Below, in pieces: positions 42,464 to 51,249 of a stretch of DNA of 64,000 bases (its first letter is position 1; each line of letters starts with the position of its first letter). The notes under the pieces were generated by a model, which saw only the letters and a list, made by a program, of their open reading frames with translations, was not told where the DNA came from and ran no database searches. The stretch lies in NCBI RefSeq assembly GCF_000635915.2, contig NZ_CP015614.1, positions 2,029,501 to 2,093,500 of the forward strand, written 5' to 3'. This DNA is from Brevundimonas naejangsanensis. Lineage in GTDB: Bacteria > Pseudomonadota > Alphaproteobacteria > Caulobacterales > Caulobacteraceae. The position numbers were made by a program, and so were the translations under genes.

Positions 42464-43237
42464 TCAGCCCGCGTATTTGGCTGCGTCTTCGTCCGAGATG
42501 TTCTCGTTGGAATAGACCTGCTGCACGTCGTCCTCGGCGTCCAGCGCGTCCAGAAGCTTGAACAGGACGCCCACGGAGTCGCCCGCCAGGTCGATTTCCG
42601 ATTGCGGCTTCCAGACGATGGAGGTCGATTTGGGGTCGCCCAGAACCTTGGACATGGCCTCCGCGACCTCGTTCAGGTCCTCGAAGGCGGTCCAGATGGT
42701 GTGGCCCGGCGCGTCCTCATAGATGTCCGGCTTGACCAGGTCGCTCTCGACATCCTGGGCGCCGGCCTCGATGGCGGCTTCCATGACGGCGTCCTCGGTG
42801 CCCGCTTCAGCGGGGTAATGGATCTTGCCCACCCGGTCCCACATGAAGGTGACCGAGCCGCTCTCGCCCAACGCCCCGCCGTTCTTGGCGAAGGCCGAGC
42901 GCACGCCCGAAGCGGCGCGGTTGCGGTTGTCGGTCAGGACTTCGACGATGACCTGGACGCCGCCGGGGCCGCGGCCCTCGTAGCGGATCTCCTCCATCGC
43001 ATCGACTTCGCCGCCCGAGGCCTTCTTGATGGCGCGCTCGATGTTGTCCTTCGGCATCGATTCGGCCTTGGCGTTGTTCACCGCCAGGCGCAGCCGGGGG
43101 TTCATCGCCGGGTCGGGCATGCCCGACTTGGCCGCCACGGTGATTTCCCGTGACAGGCGCGAAAAGAGCTTGGAGCGCACGGCATCGGCGCGCCCCTTGC
43201 GGTGCATAATGTTCTTGAATTTCGAATGGCCGGCCAT
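42464..43237 (-). CDS. YebC/PmpR-family transcriptional regulator
   Basis: This is a 257-residue YebC-family protein. It has the invariant start [20 protein letters not shown], then [36 protein letters not shown] and [19 protein letters not shown]. Members bind DNA or act in translation (TACO1-like); the exact role here is open. In many proteobacteria yebC is adjacent to ruvC; here it lies about 3 kb away. The 22-residue extension before MAGHSK is not part of the family. Confidence 0.93.
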   Translation of the reverse strand: MAGHSKFKNIMHRKGRADAVRSKLFSRLSREITVAAKSGMPDPAMNPRLRLAVNNAKAESMPKDNIERAIKKASGGEVDAMEEIRYEGRGPGGVQVIVEVLTDNRNRAASGVRSAFAKNGGALGESGSVTFMWDRVGKIHYPAEAGTEDAVMEAAIEAGAQDVESDLVKPDIYEDAPGHTIWTAFEDLNEVAEAMSKVLGDPKSTSIVWKPQSEIDLAGDSVGVLFKLLDALDAEDDVQQVYSNENISDEDAAKYAG

Positions 43238-43362
43238 GGTCTCACCCGACAGGAATTTGTAAGTTGGGGCAGGTCCTTTAATGGACAGGCTCCCTTCTGT
43301 CACCTGAGGGGAACCGCCGAACCGCGCCGGGGATTAAGCGCGGGCATGATTGGGAGACGCCG

Positions 43363-43572
43363 ATGGCCGCCGCTGACGACACCTATCTGGACGACGCCTA
43401 TGACGAAGGCATCGACCACGCCCATGCCGGCGAGATCGTACAATGGTACGCAAAGCGCCCGGTGACGGTCTCCACCGCCGCCGCCACCAGCTCCCTGGTC
43501 GGCGCCTTCGCCCTGGGGGTTCTGACCACCATCGGCGCCCTGGCCGTCATGCGTCTGTACGACCGGGACTAA
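43363..43572 (+). CDS. Small single-pass membrane protein
   Basis: This 69-residue protein has an acidic N-terminal half (DDTYLDDAYDEGIDHAHAGE, then IVQWYAKRPVTVS) and one membrane helix (SLVGAFALGVLTTIGALAVM), ending in RLYDRD. GGGAG lies 7 bases upstream of the ATG and codon use is normal. No family is recognised. It lies between the YebC gene, with which it is divergent, and a repeat unit. Confidence 0.65.
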   Translation: MAAADDTYLDDAYDEGIDHAHAGEIVQWYAKRPVTVSTAAATSSLVGAFALGVLTTIGALAVMRLYDRD

Positions 43573-43588
43573 GGCTCAGATTTCTTCG

Positions 43589-43734
43589 TCCCCGTCTCGG
43601 GGCGGGTGGCTGAGGCCGTCAGGTCGAAGCGGGGTGGGGGCGGCTTGGTGATGAGGGCGCGCGACTGAATAGCCAAGCCCTCCCCACCCGGTCTCCGCTT
43701 CGCTGCGACCACCCTCCCCGGGACGGGGAGGGAG
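43589..43734. repeat. Paired palindromic element U5 after the small membrane protein gene
   Basis: The left arm (43589-43642) is a degenerate copy with a CCCC/GGGG stem, GGGTGGCTGAGGC and GGGGTGGGGGCGG. The right arm (43678-43734) has perfect CCCTCCCC (43712-43719) / GGGGAGGG (43725-43732). The arms face each other across about 35 bp. Confidence 0.85.
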
Positions 43735-43750
43735 AAAGGCGGCGCTTGTT

Positions 43751-44596
43751 TTATTTCCCCATCAGGGCCTCGACTTCAGCGCGGTCGCCCAGCGACGGCT
43801 GCGCGCCCGGTCGGGTCGCCGCCAGCGCCCCGGCCGCACAGGCGAAATGCAGCGCGTCGTTCGGCGTCATGCCCTCCAGCAGCGCGACCGTGATCGCTCC
43901 GACAAAGGCGTCGCCCGCCCCTACCGCATCGACAGCCTTGATGCGCGGCGGCGTGGCCCAGGCCATCTCGACCCCGCGTCGATACATGACCGCCCCGCGC
44001 GCGCCTTTGGTCACCACCACCATGCCCCCGCCGACGTGCAGGGCGTCGCCGTAGAAGGCGGCCTCCGTCTCATTGACCACCAGCAGGTCGGCCCGGCGCA
44101 GCAGCGCCTCCGACACCGGCGCGGCCGGCGCCAGGTTGACGCAGACGAAGTCCGTCGCCCGCCCGACCGCCGCCTCGACCGTCTCGATCGGCAGCTCAAG
44201 CTGGGCGATCAGCGGGCATTCGATGCGCGCAGGCAGTTGTTCCGGCGTGGCGAAGTGGTTGGCGCCGGCGGCCACGGTGATCTGGTTCTCGCCGGTCGGA
44301 TCGACGGTGATCAGCGCCACCCCGGTGGGGGCCGCAATGTCCGTCTCCACCCCCGACAGGTCGACGCCATGCGCCAGCACCAGGGCGACCGCCGCGCCGG
44401 ACATCTCGTCATCGCCCACGCGTCCGATCAGCCTGACCTCCGCGCCCAGCCGGCGCGCCGCCAGCGCCTGATTGGCGCCCTTGCCGCCGGGATGGCGGGA
44501 CAGGCTGGCTCCCGTCACCGTCTCGCCCGGCGCGGGCAGAGACGGCGCGGCCGCCACGAAGTCCAGATTGATCGAGCCGACGACGGTGATCCTCAT
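43751..44596 (-). CDS. rbsK: Ribokinase (PfkB family)
   Basis: This 281-residue sugar kinase phosphorylates ribose to ribose 5-phosphate. It has the N-terminal RITVVGSINLDFVAAAPSLP, the substrate motif HPGGKGANQALAARRLGAEV and the C-terminal catalytic anion hole VDAVGAGDAFVGAITVAL. It is slightly short for the family but complete. It overlaps the nucleoside hydrolase gene by 4 bp (ATGA), so ribose released from nucleosides is the natural substrate. Confidence 0.9.
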   Translation of the reverse strand: MRITVVGSINLDFVAAAPSLPAPGETVTGASLSRHPGGKGANQALAARRLGAEVRLIGRVGDDEMSGAAVALVLAHGVDLSGVETDIAAPTGVALITVDPTGENQITVAAGANHFATPEQLPARIECPLIAQLELPIETVEAAVGRATDFVCVNLAPAAPVSEALLRRADLLVVNETEAAFYGDALHVGGGMVVVTKGARGAVMYRRGVEMAWATPPRIKAVDAVGAGDAFVGAITVALLEGMTPNDALHFACAAGALAATRPGAQPSLGDRAEVEALMGK

Positions 44597-45528
44597 GCGC
44601 CTTCTCCCAAACGCTGCTTGATCAGGGCGAAGATTCCGGCCGCATCGGCCTTGGTCGCCCAGAAGTGGTTGGCGTTCGCCGCCTCGACGCGGAACTCGAC
44701 CGCCGTGTGGCCGCGGGTCAGCTCGCTTTCGGTCTCCACCGCGATTCGGCAGGGGGCCAGTTCGAACAGCTCCGGCTTCAGCAGCCAGGCCACCGTGCAG
44801 GGGTCATGCAGAGGCCCGGCGTCCCAGCCGACGATCTGACGCTCCACCCGCTGGGAGAAGCGCAGCATGGCCGCAGCCGTCCTCGCCGAGGCCGTGGGCA
44901 GGGCCTCTATGGCCGCGATCCGTTCCTCCGTCGCGCGCACCTGGTGGGTGGCGTCCAGCCCCATGACGATCATGCGGCAGCCGGAGGCGAAGACCTCGGC
45001 CGCCGCGTCCGGGTCGGCCCAGATGTTGAACTCGGCCGAGGCGGTGATGTTGCCGCCCTCGGCGCGCGCCCCGCCCATGGCCACCACCGGTCCCAGATGC
45101 GCCGCCAGCGCCGGTTCGGCCTGCATGGCCAGCGCCAGATTGGTCATCGGCCCCATGACCGCCACGGCCACGGAGCCCGCCGGACGCGCCATCACCTGCT
45201 GCACGATGGCGCCCGCCGCCGTCCCCTCGGCGACCGGGGCCACGGGTTCGAACGGCGTCAGGTCGCCGAGCCCCTCAGCTCCATGAAACTCGCCCGCCCC
45301 GGCCGGGGCGCGGCGCAGGGGCCGTTCGGCGCCGGCATAGACCGGCACGTCCTCGCGCCCGGCGATCTGGCGCAGGATCCGGGCGTTGCGGGCGGTCTTG
45401 GCGGCGCTGACGTTGCCGCCGACCGTGGTCACGGCCAGCAGGTCGAGGTCAGGCGAGGCGAAGGCGGTCAGCAACCCGGTGGCGTCGTCCACGCCCGGGT
45501 CGCAATCAATGATCAGGCTCTGTTTCAC
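44593..45528 (-). CDS. Inosine-uridine preferring nucleoside hydrolase
   Basis: This 311-residue enzyme cleaves ribonucleosides to base and ribose. The calcium-binding signature is at the very N-terminus (IIDCDPGVDDATGLL, with Asp8, Asp10, Asp14 and Asp15). Other family elements are MGPMTNLALAMQAEPALAA, VVAMGGARAEGGNITASAEF and the C-terminal DAGPLHDPCTVAWLLKP with the fourth metal Asp. It is coupled to rbsK. Confidence 0.93.
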   Translation of the reverse strand: MKQSLIIDCDPGVDDATGLLTAFASPDLDLLAVTTVGGNVSAAKTARNARILRQIAGREDVPVYAGAERPLRRAPAGAGEFHGAEGLGDLTPFEPVAPVAEGTAAGAIVQQVMARPAGSVAVAVMGPMTNLALAMQAEPALAAHLGPVVAMGGARAEGGNITASAEFNIWADPDAAAEVFASGCRMIVMGLDATHQVRATEERIAAIEALPTASARTAAAMLRFSQRVERQIVGWDAGPLHDPCTVAWLLKPELFELAPCRIAVETESELTRGHTAVEFRVEAANANHFWATKADAAGIFALIKQRLGEGA

Positions 45529-45580
45529 CGGCCTGATGTGCCGCCTGCCGCGGCGCGAATCAATCGCGCTTCGCCTGAGA

Positions 45581-46612
45581 TCAGTCTTCGCCGACCATCG
45601 AGGTCCAGGGATCGACGCGTCCAGCCTCGACCTCGGCGACCTTGACGGCGGGCCAGCCGATGCTGCTGCTGGCCGACACGCGCCAGGCGGCCGACACGAA
45701 GTCGCGCAGTTCCGACGCGCCCGCCGCCAGCCGCTCGGTGACGAAGACCGCGCCGCGCGGGTCCGTGTCCTTGAACGCGCCCGCCTTTTCCATGCGATAG
45801 AAGGGGATGACCGTCGCCAGGGTGGCGTTCAGGTGCGAGGCCGTGCGGGCCCGCACGTCGAAGCCTTCGATGCTCATCGGGATCATGGCCGCCTCAACCG
45901 CATCCTGACGCAGGGTTCGGCTGGTGAAGGCGCCTTCAAAGTCGCCGTGGGTGCTGCGCGAGGTGGTGAAACGCTCCGGATTGGTCTCGCCGGCCCAGCC
46001 GTTGAAGTGGATGGTCGTGTGGTGCGGCTGGGCCGCGTCGCCGACGAAGTGGCTCAACACCCCGATGTCGCGCAGGATCAACTGCTCGCGGCGCTGACGG
46101 TCGGCGCGGTACCAGGCCTGTTTGGCCAGGTCCGGCTCGCGCGCCTCGGCGGCGCTCAGCACGCGCCAATAGGCGAAGTCGCGCTCCAGGTTCTGCCAGG
46201 CGTCCATGATGGCGTAGGGCAGATAGCCCGCCTTATCCACGTCCAGACCGGCGCGGATCAGGGCGGCGTCGTATTCCGATTTCAGGCGCGGCAGATCGGC
46301 CATGGTCATACCGCGCGCGTCCATCACCCGGCCCTGATCGTCCATGTCGACGAAATGGGCGGTGTCGCGCTCGCGGTCGTGGGGCTGGCCGGCGCCCTTC
46401 CAGCGATCCGGCTCGCGCGAATATTCGCCGACGTCGGCGGCGGCCCCGGCCGTGCGCAGGAAGGCGGGCAGATCGCCCGGCAGGTGGCGCATCGCCGCCA
46501 CGCCGATCACCCGATGGCCCGAACTGCCCCACGCCTCGACCTGAACGGCGGGCGCCGCGACCAGCATCAGGGCGGCGGCGGAAATCATCAGTCGTTTGAC
46601 TTGTCGGTTCAT
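45581..46612 (-). CDS. Secreted S1/P1-type nuclease
   Basis: This is a 343-residue zinc-dependent nuclease. After the signal peptide (about 1-27) the mature protein starts WGSSGH; Trp28 and His33 correspond to Trp1 and His6 that bind zinc in nuclease P1. Further ligands are likely in DTAHFVDMDDQGRV, GVLSHFVGDAAQPHHTTIHF and HGDFEGAF. The enzyme would release nucleotides from RNA or single-stranded DNA outside the cytoplasm. With the next two genes it suggests nucleic-acid scavenging. Confidence 0.88.
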   Translation of the reverse strand: MNRQVKRLMISAAALMLVAAPAVQVEAWGSSGHRVIGVAAMRHLPGDLPAFLRTAGAAADVGEYSREPDRWKGAGQPHDRERDTAHFVDMDDQGRVMDARGMTMADLPRLKSEYDAALIRAGLDVDKAGYLPYAIMDAWQNLERDFAYWRVLSAAEAREPDLAKQAWYRADRQRREQLILRDIGVLSHFVGDAAQPHHTTIHFNGWAGETNPERFTTSRSTHGDFEGAFTSRTLRQDAVEAAMIPMSIEGFDVRARTASHLNATLATVIPFYRMEKAGAFKDTDPRGAVFVTERLAAGASELRDFVSAAWRVSASSSIGWPAVKVAEVEAGRVDPWTSMVGED

Positions 46613-47006
46613 GGGGCGACGCCATCGGAAATTTCAGAAGGGGAAACGACGGCTTATCCCATTCCCGCGCCCGCCTCTACCCGCCCCGGGCGACAGCCGA
46701 AGCGCCCATCACGCCGCCGTTATCTTGTCGTTATCGCCAGCTTTTCTTGCCAATAAAGTGTTAGCGAGAACGATCAAGTCGTTAACGACGCAGACGCTCG
46801 TCAAAGTATAGAACTTAAATCGGGTCAATACTGATATGATATAGTCATGATAGTCTGAGACCGACCGGCGATAGACTAGCCCCATTTGCGCCTTATCCAC
46901 TATCGATACAGCCACTGATCTCATTCGCCGCAATTGCGCCGTAATTGGCCGTCAAAAACCGCCGTGCCGGAGCGTGTCGGGACCGGTGCTGCGTGAAGTT
47001 TGAACG
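46613..47006. other. 394-bp AT-richer intergenic region
   Basis: From about 46730 to 46920 the base composition is visibly lower in GC than anywhere nearby (GATATGATATAGTCATGATA). It holds a DnaA-box-like TTATCCACT (46893-46901) and several short GTTA-type repeats (CGTTATCG, TGTTAGCG, CGTTAACG). I see no convincing gene. A 74-codon minus-strand frame is present but has no support. The region includes the promoters of the divergent nuclease and 3D-domain genes. Confidence 0.5.
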
Positions 47007-47570
47007 ATGTTGAGCACGGCCGCCGCGCTTGCCATGTTGTGGACCATGGCCTTCTCCGGGTCCGGAGAGCCTGTCCCGTACGAAACCGCCGTCGTCCGCG
47101 ACGCCGCAATCGTAGAAGCCGCCGCGACGGCCCCTGGTTCCATCAAACCCGTCGAAACGGCGGATTTGTCGGCCGAACAGCTTGAGCTGATGGCCGGCGA
47201 TCCCGACTGGCGCGCCTCGGCCCGCCTCTATCACGCCGGCGGCGGCGGAGCGACGGGCAACGATTCCCTGGGCTGCCGACCGATTCCGATGCGCACGGTC
47301 GCGGTCGACCCGCGCGTCATCCCGCGCCGCACCAAGCTGTTCATCCGCGAGACCGTGGGTCTGCGCATGAGCGACGGCACGGTGCACGACGGCTACTGGT
47401 ATGCGTCCGACACCGGCGGCGCGATCAAGGGCGCCAAGGTCGACCTCTACACCGGCCACGGCCGCGGCTCGATGCAGCAGGCCCGGACCCTGAACATGAA
47501 GACCCTGACCATCGCCGACGCGGGCGATTTCGACGGCTGCCCCCCGGCGTGGGAAACGGCCTCGAACTAA
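47007..47570 (+). CDS. 3D-domain protein (MltA-like double-psi barrel)
   Basis: This is a 187-residue protein with a short hydrophobic N-terminus and a C-terminal 3D domain named for three conserved Asp: RTVAVDPRVIPRRTKLFIRE, then WYASDTGGAIKGAKVDLYTG. The domain is shared with MltA lytic transglycosylases and resuscitation-type wall enzymes, so a peptidoglycan role is likely. GCRPIPMRT and DFDGCPPAW hold two Cys. The start is fixed by an in-frame stop 6 bases upstream. A strong terminator follows. Confidence 0.85.
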   Translation: MLSTAAALAMLWTMAFSGSGEPVPYETAVVRDAAIVEAAATAPGSIKPVETADLSAEQLELMAGDPDWRASARLYHAGGGGATGNDSLGCRPIPMRTVAVDPRVIPRRTKLFIRETVGLRMSDGTVHDGYWYASDTGGAIKGAKVDLYTGHGRGSMQQARTLNMKTLTIADAGDFDGCPPAWETASN

Positions 47571-47594
47571 GGCCTTTGAGCCTGACGACAAAAA

Positions 47595-47625
47595 GGGCGG
47601 CCGGATCGAACCGGCCGCCCTTTTT
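47595..47625 (+). terminator. Strong intrinsic terminator after the 3D-domain gene
   Basis: GGGCGGCCGG (47595-47604) pairs perfectly with CCGGCCGCCC (47611-47620) around ATCGAA, followed by TTTTT (47621-47625). It lies 24 bp after the stop. Confidence 0.92.
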
Positions 47626-47629
47626 CGTT

Positions 47630-47784
47630 CTCCTCCCTACGCAGTGGGGAGATGGCGCGGCGCCGAAGGCGACGTGACGGAGGGGCTGCTTGGTTCCGCG
47701 ACCTAAAAACTGACCGCCTGCACAGGACTCGCCGTCCCGGCCCCTCCACCGCTTCGCGGTCCCCCTCCCCATTGCATGGGGAGG
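47630..47784. repeat. Paired palindromic element U6 upstream of the Mpo1-like gene end
   Basis: The left arm (47630-47690) starts CTCCTCCCTAC and ends GACGGAGGGGCTGC. The right arm (47739-47784) is the inverted counterpart, with perfect CCTCCCC (47764-47770) / GGGGAGG (47778-47784) and a CCCCTCCACCGC motif. It belongs to the same subtype as the unit at 53228. Confidence 0.88.
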
Positions 47785-47794
47785 AAAGCGTCAG

Positions 47795-48115
47795 TCAGAA
47801 CTTCCGCTTGCCGCTGACCGTCTCGAGGAACAGACGGAAATCGCCCATCAGGCTCCACAGCGGATATTTGAACGTCGCCGGCCGGTTCTTCTCGAAGAAG
47901 AAATGTCCGACCCAGGCGAAGCCGTAGCCGACCAGCGGCATGGCCAGCAGCCACCAGGCGTTGCGCGTCGCCACAAACGCCACGAACGCCGCGATCACCA
48001 GCCCCGTCCCGACCACATGGATGCGGCGGCACGTCCGGTTGGAATGCTCATGAATATAATAGGGGTAGAAGGCCTCGAACGAGGCGTACCGCCCTTGGGG
48101 TTGCTCGATGCTCAT
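47795..48115 (-). CDS. Mpo1/DUF962-family membrane protein
   Basis: This is a 106-residue protein of the Mpo1-like (DUF962) family. It has SFEAFYPYYIHEHSNRTCRR with conserved His residues, two to three membrane helices (GTGLVIAAFVAFVATRNAWW) and GYGFAWVGHFFFEKNRPATF. Yeast Mpo1 is an iron-dependent dioxygenase for 2-hydroxy fatty acids; the His pattern here is compatible with that, but function in bacteria is not established. Palindromic sequences lie on both sides of the gene. Confidence 0.85.
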   Translation of the reverse strand: MSIEQPQGRYASFEAFYPYYIHEHSNRTCRRIHVVGTGLVIAAFVAFVATRNAWWLLAMPLVGYGFAWVGHFFFEKNRPATFKYPLWSLMGDFRLFLETVSGKRKF

Positions 48116-48126
48116 GGCCCCAGCCT

Positions 48127-48200
48127 GCCCCCGGATCGCGCCGGGGGCAAGAGAGCCCCTCTTCCGGTCATCCCGGAAGCGGCGCCGCCGCTATCCGGGA
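48127..48200. repeat. Two consecutive perfect hairpins before the Mpo1-like gene
   Basis: GCCCCCGG (48127-48134) pairs with CCGGGGGC (48141-48148). A longer hairpin has TCCCGGA (48171-48177) with TCCGGGA (48194-48200) enclosing AGCGGC (48178-48183) with GCCGCT (48187-48192). The TCATCCCGGAAGCGG/GCCGCTATCCGGGA form differs from the paired units and recalls common alphaproteobacterial palindromic repeats. Confidence 0.75.
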
Positions 48201-48295
48201 CGGCTCGGAATACGAACATCAGCCCCCTGGGCGGTCCCCGGCCTACGCCTCGCCAGAGAGGCTTCGGCCGGGATGGCGGAAACAACCGCGGGTGT

Positions 48296-50293
48296 TTAAG
48301 CCCGCTTGCCCTTCGGCCCCTTGGCGAAAGGCTTGGCGCCCGCCTTGAAGTCCGGTTTGCCCTTGAAGCCCGGCTTGGGCGTGAACGGCTTCTTGTCGTT
48401 CCTGTCCTTGAAGCTCGGCTTCTTGCTGAAACCGCCTTCGCCCGGCGTCGCATCCGCGCGGGGCGCATAGGGCTTCTTCTTGAAGGGGCGTTCGCCATCC
48501 GCGCTGCGGGCCGCGTCGCCGTCAGGGCTCCACGGCTTCTTCTTGAACGGCGGGCGGCTCTGGCCGTCCTCGTCGCGGCGGAAGGGCTTCTTGGCGTAGG
48601 GGCGAGCGTCGCCGTCCCGTTCAGCATTGCGGTTGCGCGCGCCCTTCATCGACCCGGGCGTGGGCGCCTCGGACGGGGTGATGCGGGCCTCTTCCTTGCT
48701 CATCTCAGCCAAGCGGGCGAAGGCGTCGGCGTGGCTCAGAGCGATCTCAAACCGCGTTTCCTCCGGGAAGGTGCGGATCGAGCCGATCTGCTGCTTGGTC
48801 ACGCCGCCGATGCGGCAGATCAGCGGGATCAGCCATTTCGGGTCGGCGTTGCGGTTGCGGCCGATGTCCAGGCGGAACCAGCGGACCTCGTCCGGTTGCA
48901 GGCGGTCGCCCGGCCAGGGGGCGGGGGCGTAGTCGTCGCCGCCCGCCGCATCGCGTTCGCGGCGCGGCTTGCGCTGCGGGCCTTCGCCCGGATCGCTCAG
49001 ATCTTCGGGCGCCGGCAGGTTCTTGCGCAGCAGCACCAGCAGGGCGCGGGCCAGATCGTCCGGCGTGCGCTCCTTGACCAGCGTCTCGATCAGGCCAGCA
49101 TCCTCGTCCGAGCCTTCCTCGGCGAAGACGGGCGCGGCCAGCAGGCGCTGTTCGTCCTGAGCGCGGATCTCCTCGGCGGTCGGCGCGCCGGACCAGACGG
49201 CCTCGACCCCGGCCGAACCCAGCAGCATCTCGGCCTTGCGGCGACGGCTGTGCGGGACCAGCAGGACGGAGATCCCCTTCTTGCCCGCACGGCCGGTGCG
49301 GCCCGAACGGTGCAGCATGGTCGCCTTGTTGATCGGCAGTTCGGCGTGGATCACCAGACCCAGATCGGGCAGGTCCAGGCCGCGCGCGGCCACGTCGGTG
49401 GCGACGCAGACGCGGGCGCGGCGATCACGCAAAGCCTGCAGCGCCTCATTGCGCTCGCGCTGGCCCATCTCGCCCGACAGCGACACCGAGGCGAAGCCGC
49501 GCTCGACCAGCGAGGCCTGAAGGTGACGCACCGAATCCCGCGTCGAGCAGAAGACCAGCACGCCCGGCGCCTCGAAATAGCGCAGCACGTTGACCACGGC
49601 GCGCTCGATCTCGTTCGGCGCGATGCGCATGGCGCGATATTCGATGTCGTTGTGCGGCTGGCTGCGGTCGACGGTGTCGATACGCACCGCGTCCTTCTGA
49701 TAGCGTTTGGCCAGGATCGCGATATCGCGGGCGATGGTGGCCGAGAACAACAGGGTCCGGCGCTCCTCCGGCGCCTGCTCGAGGATGTATTCCAGGTCCT
49801 CGCGGAAGCCCATGTCCAGCATTTCGTCGGCTTCATCCAGCACGACGACACGGGCGGCCGACAGGTCCAGCGCCCCGCGATCGATGTGGTCCTTCAGACG
49901 GCCCGGCGTGCCGACCACGACGTGGGCGCCGTGGTTCAGGGCGCGGGCTTCCTTGCGGGCGTCCATGCCGCCGACGCAGGTGACGATCTTGGCGCCCGCC
50001 TCGGCATAGAGCCATTCCAGCTCGGCCGCGACCTGCAGCGCCAGTTCGCGCGTCGGGGCGATGGCCAGCATCAGCGGCGTATCCGCCTGACCGAACCGCT
50101 CAGCCTCGCCCAGCAGGGTCGGCGCCGCGGCCAGGCCGAAGGCCACCGTCTTGCCCGACCCGGTCTGGGCCGAGACCAGCAGATCCGCCTCGCCATGGCC
50201 TTCCAGCACGGCCGCCTGGACCGGCGTGGGCTCAAGATAGCCCTTGTTCAGCAAGGCGCGGTCAAGCGCGGGATGGATCGCGGGAAAGGGCAT
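48296..50293 (-). CDS. DEAD-box RNA helicase with DbpA-type domain and basic tail
   Basis: This 665-residue helicase has a Q-motif region (GYLEPTPVQAAVLE), motif I AQTGSGKT, Ia APTRELALQ, II VLDEADEMLDMGF, III LFSATI and VI HRSGRTGRAGKKG. Its DbpA-like RNA-binding domain runs from about 465 to 545 (WFRLDIGRNRNADPKWLIPL, CRIGGVTKQQIGSIR). The last ~110 residues are a Lys/Pro/Phe-rich tail with repeated RPFKKKPW-like units. It resembles CsdA/DeaD-type helicases of Caulobacterales acting in ribosome assembly or RNA decay. The exact orthologue is uncertain. Confidence 0.92.
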   Translation of the reverse strand: MPFPAIHPALDRALLNKGYLEPTPVQAAVLEGHGEADLLVSAQTGSGKTVAFGLAAAPTLLGEAERFGQADTPLMLAIAPTRELALQVAAELEWLYAEAGAKIVTCVGGMDARKEARALNHGAHVVVGTPGRLKDHIDRGALDLSAARVVVLDEADEMLDMGFREDLEYILEQAPEERRTLLFSATIARDIAILAKRYQKDAVRIDTVDRSQPHNDIEYRAMRIAPNEIERAVVNVLRYFEAPGVLVFCSTRDSVRHLQASLVERGFASVSLSGEMGQRERNEALQALRDRRARVCVATDVAARGLDLPDLGLVIHAELPINKATMLHRSGRTGRAGKKGISVLLVPHSRRRKAEMLLGSAGVEAVWSGAPTAEEIRAQDEQRLLAAPVFAEEGSDEDAGLIETLVKERTPDDLARALLVLLRKNLPAPEDLSDPGEGPQRKPRRERDAAGGDDYAPAPWPGDRLQPDEVRWFRLDIGRNRNADPKWLIPLICRIGGVTKQQIGSIRTFPEETRFEIALSHADAFARLAEMSKEEARITPSEAPTPGSMKGARNRNAERDGDARPYAKKPFRRDEDGQSRPPFKKKPWSPDGDAARSADGERPFKKKPYAPRADATPGEGGFSKKPSFKDRNDKKPFTPKPGFKGKPDFKAGAKPFAKGPKGKRA

Positions 50294-50466
50294 GAAGGGC
50301 CTGGAAATTCAGATGAGGCGACCGTTAAACGGCCGCGCCCGGCGAGGCGTCGCAGCCTGCCGGGCGTCGGGGAAGGCGCTCCCTATACACGAATAAGGGC
50401 GCCGGTGGGGCCGATTTTCACAAATCGACCGACGTTCACCACCGGATTGGGAAACAGGTCAGCCCC

Positions 50467-51156
50467 CTACCCGGCCTTGGCCGGCAGGTGGAAGAAGTCT
50501 ACGAACCGCTCGAACATCGCCCGATCGCCCTCGATCGCCATCGTCCCCTCGCCTTCCAGAACCACCAGCGGCGCCTTGCCGTAAACGGCGGCCGCAACCG
50601 CCTGGGCCGGGGCGCGCACCACCACGTCGCAAGCCTCGACCTCGCCGCGCCGAGCGTCGATGACCCCGTCCGCGACAGTCACGACCATACGATCCTCGCC
50701 CAGCACAAAACCCAGCCGCATCTTCGCATCCAGCGCGCGCACAGGATCGAACATCGTCTTGAACGACTGCATGATGGAGACGGCGCTGATCGGCAGGGTC
50801 GGGTCGTGCTGGGGCGAGCGCGCGGCCCAGCGGCCCAGCACCATGAAGACCGGTTCGATCTCATAGCCCCAGTCGGTCAGCTCATAGACCTGAACCGAGG
50901 CGGGCGGCGGCAGCTTGCGGCGCTGGATCACGCCCGAGGCCTCCAGCCCCTCCAGCCTCTGGGTCAGCACATTGGCCGACAGGCCGCACAGATCTTTTCG
51001 CAGGTCGCTGAAACGGCGCGGCCCCATCATGAGTTCTCTGATGACCAGCAAGGCCCACCGCTCGCCCACCAGATCCAGCCCGTGCGCCGCGCCGCAGGCG
51101 TCGTGATAGCGCCGGGATCGGGATTCGGACTTATTGGTTACTTTTTCTAACTTCAT
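50467..51156 (-). CDS. HxlR-family regulator with a C-terminal SCP2-like domain
   Basis: This is a 229-residue fusion. The N-terminal HxlR winged helix is complete (LDLVGERWALLVIRELMMGP, FSDLRKDLCGLSANVLTQRL, LTDWGYEIEPVFMVLGRW). From about 140 to the end the protein resembles a sterol-carrier-like domain (RMVVTVADGVIDARRGEVEA, GDRAMFERFVDFFHLP), which could bind a hydrophobic effector. It is divergent from a VOC/SRPBCC/DUF1428 cluster and probably controls it. A direct repeat overlaps its start codon. Confidence 0.88.
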   Translation of the reverse strand: MKLEKVTNKSESRSRRYHDACGAAHGLDLVGERWALLVIRELMMGPRRFSDLRKDLCGLSANVLTQRLEGLEASGVIQRRKLPPPASVQVYELTDWGYEIEPVFMVLGRWAARSPQHDPTLPISAVSIMQSFKTMFDPVRALDAKMRLGFVLGEDRMVVTVADGVIDARRGEVEACDVVVRAPAQAVAAAVYGKAPLVVLEGEGTMAIEGDRAMFERFVDFFHLPAKAG

Positions 51157-51164
51157 GGTTGACT
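51136..51164. promoter_or_regulatory. Candidate HxlR operator in the divergent promoter
   Basis: GGTTACTT (51136-51143) and GGTTGACT (51157-51164) form a direct repeat with a 21-bp period, two helical turns. It straddles the HxlR start codon, and the second copy contains TTGACT, a possible -35 for the divergent cluster. The match between copies is imperfect, so this is a weak call. Confidence 0.3.
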
Positions 51165-51249
51165 AACATAACATCAAGGCGCAGAACGACCAACATCATA
51201 GAGCAGGCCGTCCAGGGAGGGAGGGCCGCGCAAGGGAGGACCACCGCCG

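Noticed and set aside
46709..46933. A 74-codon minus-strand frame in the AT-rich gap
   Set aside because: It has no ribosome binding site I can see, no family and a composition driven by the AT-rich DNA. Kept as unexplained sequence only.
46613..47006. Possible replication origin
   Set aside because: Only one DnaA-box-like site is visible and no dnaA, hemE, parAB or gyrB-type origin neighbours are present.
47903..50584. An 893-codon plus-strand open frame over the DEAD-box helicase
   Set aside because: It is antisense to a helicase with all conserved motifs. The translation has no recognisable domain.
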